The position numbers were made by a program, and so were the translations under genes. From Acidimicrobiia bacterium (GTDB lineage Bacteria; Actinomycetota; Acidimicrobiia; Spongiisociales; ZC4RG35), in the NCBI GenBank assembly GCA_025922945.1, contig JAICGW010000008.1:1-48042 (forward strand): a DNA stretch of 48,042 nt. Reading direction: 5' to 3'. A model generated the notes under the pieces. It had not been told where the DNA came from. It was given only the letters and a program-made list of their open reading frames with translations, and did not search any database. The stretch's first letter is position 1, and each line of letters begins with the position of its first letter. Of this stretch, positions 33,894 to 41,097 are shown one piece after another.

Positions 33894-34709
33894 TTGGAGG
33901 TCCTCAAATCGACATGGCGGCGTTTCTCGCAAGGACGCGGGACGACGATGGCCGCCGCCATTGGCTACCGGTCGGTCTTTGCCTTGGCTCCATTGATGCT
34001 GGTAGCGATCTCGGTTGCCGGGGCCATCTTTGGCGAGGATGCCGCCCAAGGTCTCCTCAGCAGCCGCTTGCAACAACTGCTCGGAGACGAGCTCGCCGGC
34101 GACATCGAGCGGATCCTGGCCGAAGCCCGCGGTGCCACCACTGCCGGGCTCATCGGATTTGCCTTGCTGATTTGGGCTGGAAGTGGCCTATTCACCGAGG
34201 TGCAGGGCTCGTTGAACACCCTCAACGAGGTCCCACCGAAGAAGCTCGAAGGGATCGGACGCGCCATCCGGCGACGGCTTCTGACTCTGGCCGCGGTGCT
34301 TGCGTGTGCGATCGCTCTCGCCTTGCTGGTGGGGTCGGCGACTCTTGCCGCCTGGTTGCCAGCGGAATGGGCCACGGGCACCGTGGCGTTCATCACCACG
34401 GCATTCATCTTCTTCGTGGCGATCCTTCTCAGCTTCAAGTTCTTCACCCCTTACCGGCCACCATGGCGCGTCGCGGCCGCCGGAGCCGCTGCTACCGAAG
34501 TGGCGATGGTGATTGTCGGGGCACTCGTGGGCCTCTTCGTCGGACGGGGCGGAGGGACCAGCGCCAGTGGGATCGCGGGGTCGGTGGTGGCGATTCTCCT
34601 GGTGGTCTATTTCTTGTCCGCCGTGTATTTGTTGGGCGCCTCTTTGACCCGTGAACTGGCGGATGCGCTGCCGCTATCGGCCCGCGCTTCTGTCCCTGTC
34701 AATCTCTAG
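33894..34709 (+). CDS. YihY/BrkB-family membrane protein
   Basis: 271 residues and about six helices. The family opening WRRFSQGRGTTMAAAIGYRSVFALAPLMLVAIS, the central LLIWAGSGLFTEVQGSLNTLNEVPPK (usually S.tGvf..l..aLN.iw) and the closing LVVYFLSAVYLLGASLTRELAD are clear. Once miscalled ribonuclease BN, the family has no proven enzyme activity. The TTG at 33894 is needed to include the conserved N-terminus; AGGAGG lies only 3 nt upstream, so spacing is tight. Confidence 0.88.
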   Translation: MEVLKSTWRRFSQGRGTTMAAAIGYRSVFALAPLMLVAISVAGAIFGEDAAQGLLSSRLQQLLGDELAGDIERILAEARGATTAGLIGFALLIWAGSGLFTEVQGSLNTLNEVPPKKLEGIGRAIRRRLLTLAAVLACAIALALLVGSATLAAWLPAEWATGTVAFITTAFIFFVAILLSFKFFTPYRPPWRVAAAGAAATEVAMVIVGALVGLFVGRGGGTSASGIAGSVVAILLVVYFLSAVYLLGASLTRELADALPLSARASVPVNL

Positions 34710-34720
34710 GCTGGCCGCCA

Positions 34721-35287
34721 ATGGCAATCGACATCGCTGGCTTCGTCGCCGACCTCAAGGACCATGCCATCGAGCACGGATTCCACGTCCATGACGAGCG
34801 CCATTTCATGGAGACCTATTCCTTGCGACAGTCCTGGGAAGTCGACGTTCATCCCGAGGACGCTTGCGGCGGCCCACTCGACCTGCATTTGAGCCTCGAC
34901 GTCGATCCCCGGGTGGTGTTGTCGCTCCAGGACCGGCTCGACGAGATGGACGATGAGTGGGAAGAGCCCGAGGATCTCTATCGCCTCGACCTCTACTTCA
35001 ACTGGCAGCTTCCGAGCCTCCTATCACCCCCCGACCTGCTGGTGGTGAGCACGGATCTCGCCGGTCTGGGAGGAGTGGAGCTTCCGATCACGGTTTCCTC
35101 CAACGAGTCGATCGCCGCCGTTACCGATCCATCGGCGCGCACCCTGCAGGTGGTGGGAAAGTGCCAGGTCTCCCTCGTCGATGTGCTGATGGCGCGCGAG
35201 CAGCTTTGCGAGGAGCTCGACCGGGCGAAGGCGGTTTCGGAGTACTTGCTCGAACGGGTGAGCGGTTGGCTCGAAAGCCCTAACTAG
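34721..35287 (+). CDS. Hypothetical acidic cytoplasmic protein
   Basis: 188 residues, strongly acidic (DEMDDEWEEPEDLYRLDLYF), with no signal or membrane segment. The alternating pattern in DLHLSLDVDPRVVLSLQ and ELPITVSSNESIAAV suggests beta structure followed by a helix at 150-185. A TAGGCT box lies 8 nt before the ATG and overlaps the stop of the YihY gene. The frame and codon use match its neighbours. I recognise no family. Confidence 0.7.
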   Translation: MAIDIAGFVADLKDHAIEHGFHVHDERHFMETYSLRQSWEVDVHPEDACGGPLDLHLSLDVDPRVVLSLQDRLDEMDDEWEEPEDLYRLDLYFNWQLPSLLSPPDLLVVSTDLAGLGGVELPITVSSNESIAAVTDPSARTLQVVGKCQVSLVDVLMAREQLCEELDRAKAVSEYLLERVSGWLESPN

Positions 35288-35296
35288 CTCGTTCTC

Positions 35297-35346
35297 TTTC
35301 TTGCGTAAATTTGGCCACATTTATGTGGCCAGATCTACGCAAGAAA
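35297..35346 (+). terminator. Long imperfect hairpin between the hypothetical gene and the maltodextrin operon
   Basis: TTTCTTGCGTA (35297-35307) pairs with TACGCAAGAAA (35336-35346). The inner GGCCACAT/ATGTGGCC and AT-rich pairs make the stem nearly continuous over about 24 bp. There is no U-tract, so it may terminate the upstream gene, or the outer TTGCGTA/TACGCAA dyad may be an operator for the sugar operon. Confidence 0.55.
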
Positions 35347-35415
35347 CGCAGGACTGTTTACATACGCCTGGGATCGGGTTTCCGAGCCCACTCATAACTC
35401 AGGAGGAATTCGACT

Positions 35416-36705
35416 GTGAAGCAACGCTCAGTGGCGCTGCTGGCGGTACTGGTCCTCGTGCTGGCGGCCTGTGGGGGCGGCGGCGCGGGGGACACGACGG
35501 TGACCGCCGACACCGGTGCCACTACAACGGCAGCTCCCGTGACAACCGCGGAAGCAGCAACCACCACCGCCGCCTCGGCCGACGTCAACTTGCTGGTGTG
35601 GGCCGATGAGGCTCGAACCCCGGTCGTCGAAGAGGTCGCCGCGGCCTTCACCGAGGCGACCGGCGTCACGGTGACCGTCGAAACGAAGGAGTTCGGCGAC
35701 ATTCGCGATCAGATGGTCACGGCTGGCCCCGCCGGTGAAGGCGCCGACATCTTCATCGGTGCCCACGACTGGGTCGGGGAACTAGCCGCCAATGGCGTTG
35801 CCGAGCCCATCGATCTTGGCGCCAAATCTGGTGAGTTCGAGCAGGTTGCCATCGACGCGTTCACCTATCAGGGCTCGCTTTACGCGGTGCCTTATGCGAC
35901 GGAAGCCATCGCCTTCTACTACAACACCGACCTCGTGCCGGAAGCACCGGCCACCTTCGAAGAACTGGCCGGGATCTGCGCCGGACTCGATGGAATCGAG
36001 AACTGCGTCGGGGTGCCCGGTGGCGGCGATGCTCCCGATGCCTATCACAACTATCCGTTTGTGTCCGCTCTCGGCGGCTACATCTTTGGTTATGACCCGG
36101 CTTCGGGTTATGACACCACGGACGTTGGCCTCGATAGCGAAGGCGCCATCGCCGGCATCACCTTCCTCGAAGAGCAGATCGCTGCGGGTGTGATTGGGTC
36201 GACGAACTACGACACCGCCAAGGCCCTTTTCCTCGACGGACTGCAGCCGTTCTGGATGACCGGTCCCTGGGAGGTAGGAAACCTGGAAGGCCAGACGGAA
36301 ATCAACTGGGCCGTCGCCAAGATCCCGACCATCGGTGGAAACGCCCCGGCACCCTTCGTTGGCGCCCAGGGCTTCTTCCTCTCGGCATTCTCCGAGAACA
36401 TGGTTGTGGCCCAGTCCTTCCTACTCGATTACATCGCGACTGCTGAAACTCAGCAGGCGCTGTACGACGCCGATCCTCGCAACCCGGCCTACACCTCGGT
36501 GCTCGAGGGCCTGGCCGACAACCCGGTGGCGGCGACCTTCGCTGCCTCCGCGGCCGACGGAAACCCCATGCCGAACGTTCCCGAGATGGGAGCCGTGTGG
36601 ACGCCACTCGGCGAACAGATCCAGCTCGTTCGCAATGGCGAGCTCGCGGCGACAGAGGCGATGACCGCCGCTGCCACCGCCGTCCGAGGGGCAGTCGGCA
36701 GCTAG
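35416..36705 (+). CDS. malE: Maltose/maltodextrin ABC transporter substrate-binding lipoprotein
   Basis: 429 residues with a lipoprotein signal whose lipobox LAAC gives Cys19, followed by a Thr/Ala-rich spacer and a type I (MalE-like) solute-binding fold (VNLLVWADEARTPVVEEVAAAFTEATGVTV; YAVPYATEAIAFYYNTDLV; FWMTGPWEVGNL; GAQGFFLSAFS). The GTG start has CAGGAGGA upstream. It captures oligosaccharides outside the membrane for the permease pair encoded next; maltodextrin is inferred from the downstream amylases. Confidence 0.92.
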   Translation: MKQRSVALLAVLVLVLAACGGGGAGDTTVTADTGATTTAAPVTTAEAATTTAASADVNLLVWADEARTPVVEEVAAAFTEATGVTVTVETKEFGDIRDQMVTAGPAGEGADIFIGAHDWVGELAANGVAEPIDLGAKSGEFEQVAIDAFTYQGSLYAVPYATEAIAFYYNTDLVPEAPATFEELAGICAGLDGIENCVGVPGGGDAPDAYHNYPFVSALGGYIFGYDPASGYDTTDVGLDSEGAIAGITFLEEQIAAGVIGSTNYDTAKALFLDGLQPFWMTGPWEVGNLEGQTEINWAVAKIPTIGGNAPAPFVGAQGFFLSAFSENMVVAQSFLLDYIATAETQQALYDADPRNPAYTSVLEGLADNPVAATFAASAADGNPMPNVPEMGAVWTPLGEQIQLVRNGELAATEAMTAAATAVRGAVGS

Positions 36706-36726
36706 CTCCGTTAGGGTCGGAAGAAG

Positions 36727-38352
36727 ATGACTACCGGAGAAGGCAGGGAACCGACCCTGCCTTCTCCGCGTCAAAGACTCAATCTTGGAGGCGCCCTCGT
36801 TCGGTTCGGAGCGGTGGCGCTAATCGATGCGCTTTTGGCCCTCGCGCTTCCGGCGCTGATCTCGCAGCGATCGTGGACCCTGGTCGCGCTTGTGGCCCTA
36901 GTCGCCCTGATGGTGAACGGCGCCTATCTCCACCCGCGCGCACAGGCAGCTCGCTGGCTCACCCCGGGCTTGATCTTCATGCTCCTCTTCGTGGTGTGGC
37001 CGGTCGTCTACACCTCGTACGTCTCGCTCACCAACTATCGGACGGGCAACGTCCAGTCAAAGGACCAGGTGATCGCCCAGTTCGAGCGCCAGTCATTGCA
37101 GTCCACGGAAGGGGCGGTGGCTCTTGCTCTGGAGGTCTATCGCGACGCTGGCGGCAACCTGGCCTTTCTCGTCACCGATCCCGACGGCGAGGTTTCATTT
37201 GGCGTCCCGCGACTCCGCTCGGAAGCACCGTCGACCGCTCCCCTCCAAACCCCTGAGGAGCTTGGGGCCACCGACACCGATGGTGACGGGATCCCCGATC
37301 AAATCGGCGACTTCGCTCGGATCCCCCCCTTGCAACGCTTCGGCATCGCCAATCAACTCGAGAACCTGCTCCTCGATATCCCCGGAGTTGGAGTCGCCGA
37401 AGTGCAGACGACATCCTCGGCACGATTGGTGGCCGGGGGCCGTCGATACACATACGACGCGGAAACCGACACTCTCTTCGACGCCCAAAACAATGTCACC
37501 TGTCCGGCGGCGGGAGGAAACTTCGTCTGTGATGGCAGGCCGATCGATCCCGGCTGGGTGTCATTCGTGGGTTTCGACAATTACCAAAACATTTTCACCA
37601 ACCGTGAGCTGCAGGGACCCTTTTTCAAGGTCTTCGTCTGGAACCTGGTCTTTGCCGCGCTATCAGTGCTTCTGACCTTCACCGTCGGCTTGGCCCTGGC
37701 GAATGCATTTCAGGACGATCGCCTCAGGGGGAAGGCGATGTATCGATCGCTCCTGATTCTTCCCTACGCCATCCCCGGCTTCATCTCGATCATCATCTGG
37801 CGGGGGTTGTTGAATGACCAGATCGGTCCCGTCAACGATCTGCTCAACTCGTTCGGGATCTCGAATGTCCCCTGGCTCCTCAACCCCTTCTGGGCCAAGG
37901 TGTCCCTGCTGCTGGTCAACACCTGGCTCGGCTTTCCCTACATGTTCCTGATCTGCTCGGGAGCGCTGCAAGCAGTTCCCGCCGAGTTGAAGGAGGCCGC
38001 TCGCGTGGATGGAGCGGGAGCCGCCCGCGTCTTCCGGACCATCACCCTTCCCCTGCTGTTGGTGGGAACGGCGCCGCTTCTCATCGGGTCCTTCGGTTTC
38101 AATTTCAATAACTTCGTGCTTCCGTTTCTCCTCACCAATGGCGGGCCGCCGGTGCCGGGGGCGGCGGTGCCAGTGGGTGAGACCGATCTCTTGATCACGT
38201 TCACCTTTGACCTCGCCATCAGTTCGGGGCGGGGCAACCAGTTCGCGCTGGGATCGGCAGTGGTCATCATCATCTTCTTCATGGTCGCCGCCATTTCCGC
38301 GTTCAGCTTCCGCTACACGCGGCGTCTCGAGGAGGTCTACGGAAATGTCTAG
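36727..38352 (+). CDS. malF: Maltodextrin ABC transporter permease, MalF type
   Basis: 541 residues. Two or three N-terminal helices are followed by a large extracytoplasmic P2-like region (about residues 105-285) and a six-helix binding-protein-dependent permease core with the EAA loop KEAARVDGAGAARVFRTITLPLL. The outer region contains DTDGDGIPDQ, a calcium-binding-like acidic loop not usual in MalF. It begins 21 nt after malE and overlaps malG by 8 nt. Confidence 0.92.
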   Translation: MTTGEGREPTLPSPRQRLNLGGALVRFGAVALIDALLALALPALISQRSWTLVALVALVALMVNGAYLHPRAQAARWLTPGLIFMLLFVVWPVVYTSYVSLTNYRTGNVQSKDQVIAQFERQSLQSTEGAVALALEVYRDAGGNLAFLVTDPDGEVSFGVPRLRSEAPSTAPLQTPEELGATDTDGDGIPDQIGDFARIPPLQRFGIANQLENLLLDIPGVGVAEVQTTSSARLVAGGRRYTYDAETDTLFDAQNNVTCPAAGGNFVCDGRPIDPGWVSFVGFDNYQNIFTNRELQGPFFKVFVWNLVFAALSVLLTFTVGLALANAFQDDRLRGKAMYRSLLILPYAIPGFISIIIWRGLLNDQIGPVNDLLNSFGISNVPWLLNPFWAKVSLLLVNTWLGFPYMFLICSGALQAVPAELKEAARVDGAGAARVFRTITLPLLLVGTAPLLIGSFGFNFNNFVLPFLLTNGGPPVPGAAVPVGETDLLITFTFDLAISSGRGNQFALGSAVVIIIFFMVAAISAFSFRYTRRLEEVYGNV

Positions 38353-39262
38353 TCGCGCAGAAGCCTTGACGACCTCGCGCACCGCGGAGGCGGTTGCAAA
38401 CAGGATGCCTTTCGCTCGCTGGTTTCGCGAGCTTGGGTGGCGACACCTGGTGGGATTGGTCGGGTTGCTCTTCGCCCTCTATCCGGTGGTGTGGATCGTC
38501 TCGGCCGCTTTCAACTCGGTCCAGTCCCTCGTCTCCGCCCGCCTCATTCCCCGCAGCCTGACCACCGAGAACTTCACGTCGCTCTTCGGCAGCGCTACCA
38601 CTCCGTTCGCGAGATGGATCGGTAACTCGTACAAAGTGGCGCTGACCGCGGCGGTCCTCAATGTGTTGCTGGCGGCGCTCGCCGCCTATGCCTTCAGCCG
38701 CATGCGATTTCGAGGCCGGCGCATGGGACTCTTGGCCCTCCTCCTCGTGCAGGTGTTTCCGCAGTTCCTCGGCTTCATCGCCCTCTTCTTGTTGGCTCAG
38801 CAAATCGGCGAGGTGTTTCCCCAGGCGGGACTTGGTACCCACCTCTTTCTGATCATGGTTTATCTCGGGGGCGCCATCGGGTTCAATGCCTTTCTCATCA
38901 AGGGCTTCATGGACACGATCCCGGCCAGCCTCGATGAATCGGCCCGGGTGGATGGCGCCGGTCCTTTCCAGATCTTCTGGAGCGTCGTTTTTCCTCTCGC
39001 CCGGCCGGTGCTGGCGGTGATCTTCATCATCACCTTCACCAACCTCTTTGCCGAGTACATCCTGGCGAGCACCCTCATCACGTCCACCTCGAACTACACG
39101 ATGCCGGTGGGGCTGCAGTTATTCGTCGCGTCCGACTACTCGGCCAAGTGGGGAAACCTCGCCGCCGCGGCGCTGATCGGCGCGGCGCCGATCGTGGCGA
39201 CCTTTTTGATCGCCCAGAAGCACATCATCGGCGGCTTGACCACAGGAGCCGTCAAGGGTTGA
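38345..39262 (+). CDS. malG: Maltodextrin ABC transporter permease, MalG type
   Basis: 305 residues, six helices, EAA loop DESARVDGAGPFQIFWSVVFPLARP, and the C-terminal QKHIIGGLTTGAVKG that is diagnostic of MalG and contacts the MalK ATPase. ATG 38345 lies inside the end of malF and the TGA is shared with the TTG of the GH13 gene, so it is coupled on both sides. The partner ATPase must be encoded elsewhere. Confidence 0.94.
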   Translation: MSSRAEALTTSRTAEAVANRMPFARWFRELGWRHLVGLVGLLFALYPVVWIVSAAFNSVQSLVSARLIPRSLTTENFTSLFGSATTPFARWIGNSYKVALTAAVLNVLLAALAAYAFSRMRFRGRRMGLLALLLVQVFPQFLGFIALFLLAQQIGEVFPQAGLGTHLFLIMVYLGGAIGFNAFLIKGFMDTIPASLDESARVDGAGPFQIFWSVVFPLARPVLAVIFIITFTNLFAEYILASTLITSTSNYTMPVGLQLFVASDYSAKWGNLAAAALIGAAPIVATFLIAQKHIIGGLTTGAVKG

Positions 39263-41097
39263 GAACCCGTCGCTATCGCGACGACCTCGGGATCTTCGGT
39301 CTTCCCGGCGAAGTAACTCCCCGCGACGTCAGATTTGATCCGACGAATCGCGCCTTTCTCGATCGTGAGCCCGACGGCCGCTATCGAGTCCGTTGCCACA
39401 CCCAGACGGACCTGACCGAAGCCACGCTCGTCCTCCGGCGAGGAGGGGCGGTCCGGAGCGTTGTCATGGAGCTGGTGGCGATGACGGCGCGCTTTGCTTT
39501 GTGGGAGCTCGTTTGGCGCCTGGAGGCGGGTGACGAGTGGAGCTTCGCCTTCCGTACCAAAGCGGGGCGAGCCGTGTACTTCGTCCCGGGGGGGATCACC
39601 AACGCCGTCGAGCGCCTCGACCGCTTCGTTCTGCCCGACCTCGCTCCGCTGTCGGTCCCACAATGGAGCCGGGGGGCGGTGATCTATCAGATCTTCCCCG
39701 ACCGCTTCGCCAACGGAGATCCCTCCAACGACCCGATCGACACCGAAGAATGGGACTCCGAACCCGGCCATCGTGGCTTCCATGGTGGTGACCTGATCGG
39801 GGTCACCGATCACCTCGACTACTTGCAGGCGCTTGGAGCCGACGTGGTCTATCTCAACCCGATATTCCTCTCACCATCCAATCATCGCTACGACGCCGTC
39901 GACTACGAGCAGGTCGACCCGGTGCTGGGAGGCAACGAAGCCCTCGCCTCCCTCGTGGAATCGGCACACGAACGCGGCATGAGGATTGTCCTGGACGCCT
40001 CGTTCAACCATTGCCATCCCCGCTTCTTTGCCTTTCAGGACGTGGTGCAACGCGGGGAGTGGTCGCGCTATCGGAACTGGTTCGTCGTCAAGGAATGGCC
40101 AGTGCGGATCAAGGTTCGTGGTCCCTTGCGTGGCTGGCAGGCCGAATGGTTGCCGGTCTGGACGGCGCAGGCAGGGCTGGAGCTCGATTATGTCGACGAC
40201 GAGGGCCCAGCAGTCGAGCCCACCTACGAATCGTGGTACGGGGTTCCGACTATGCCCCGCGTCAACCTTGCCGATCCCGAGGCTCGTGGCTACATGGTCG
40301 CCATCGGCGCTCGTTGGGTGACCGACCCCGGCATCGACGGGTGGCGACTCGATGTCGCCCGTTATGTCGACCCAGACTTTTGGAACGACTTTCGCCAATC
40401 GGTGCGCAAGGTCAATCCCCAGACCTACCTCTTAGGCGAGATCTTTGGCGATGCGAGTGAGTGGCTCCAGGGCGATCGTTTCGACGCCACCATGAACTAC
40501 ACCTTTCGCGAAATCTGTTTGCGGTTCCTGGCTCGCGAGGAAGCCGACGCCAGCCAGACCGCGGGCGATCTCGCTCATCTCTGGGCGATGTATCCCTGGC
40601 CGGTGACGCTAGCCAACCAGAACCTGTTGGGAAGTCATGACACGGCTCGCTTCCTCACTGCTGCCGGCGAAGACGTGTGGCGTCTCCAGCTCGCAACTCT
40701 GCTGCAACTGACCTTCCCGGGGGCACCGGGGATCTATTACGGCGACGAGATCGGGTTAGCGGGGAAGAACGACCCCCACTGCCGACGCACCTTCGACTGG
40801 AATCGCGACCCATTGGGGCATCCGGTCGCCCAGTCAATCGCCTCCCTGACCGACCTCCGGCGGCGACATCCGGCGTTGATCGAGGGGGAGTGGCGGCCGC
40901 TTGCATCAAGCGGCGACGTCCTTGCCTTCTCCCGTCATCGAGGGCGGAGATCGTTGGCGGTGGTAGTTAATCGCGGCGGTCGAGCTCGTTACCCGCTAGC
41001 CGGTGGTTCTCAGGTTCTTTGGGGTGATGGCAAGCTCAGTGGCGATACCCTGACCGTGGCCGCCCGTTCGGGAGCGATCGTCGAGATGAGCAAATGA
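39259..41097 (+). CDS. GH13 alpha-amylase family enzyme (neopullulanase/cyclomaltodextrinase-like)
   Basis: 612 residues with no signal peptide, hence cytoplasmic. An N-terminal beta-sandwich (residues 1-125, CBM34-like) precedes a GH13 barrel with VLDASFNHCHP, GWRLDVARYVD (nucleophile Asp365), LLGEIFGD (acid Glu394) and LLGSHDTARF (Asp461). The layout fits enzymes that hydrolyse imported cyclodextrins or maltodextrins. The TTG start overlaps the malG stop (TTGA), with AGGAG 11 nt upstream. Its stop overlaps the next gene. Confidence 0.93.
   Translation: MRTRRYRDDLGIFGLPGEVTPRDVRFDPTNRAFLDREPDGRYRVRCHTQTDLTEATLVLRRGGAVRSVVMELVAMTARFALWELVWRLEAGDEWSFAFRTKAGRAVYFVPGGITNAVERLDRFVLPDLAPLSVPQWSRGAVIYQIFPDRFANGDPSNDPIDTEEWDSEPGHRGFHGGDLIGVTDHLDYLQALGADVVYLNPIFLSPSNHRYDAVDYEQVDPVLGGNEALASLVESAHERGMRIVLDASFNHCHPRFFAFQDVVQRGEWSRYRNWFVVKEWPVRIKVRGPLRGWQAEWLPVWTAQAGLELDYVDDEGPAVEPTYESWYGVPTMPRVNLADPEARGYMVAIGARWVTDPGIDGWRLDVARYVDPDFWNDFRQSVRKVNPQTYLLGEIFGDASEWLQGDRFDATMNYTFREICLRFLAREEADASQTAGDLAHLWAMYPWPVTLANQNLLGSHDTARFLTAAGEDVWRLQLATLLQLTFPGAPGIYYGDEIGLAGKNDPHCRRTFDWNRDPLGHPVAQSIASLTDLRRRHPALIEGEWRPLASSGDVLAFSRHRGRRSLAVVVNRGGRARYPLAGGSQVLWGDGKLSGDTLTVAARSGAIVEMSK

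Noticed and set aside
33413-34654. A 413-codon plus-strand frame crossing ligC and the YihY gene
   Set aside because: It spans two genes with clear family motifs in other frames and changes composition at the junction, as a shadow frame would.
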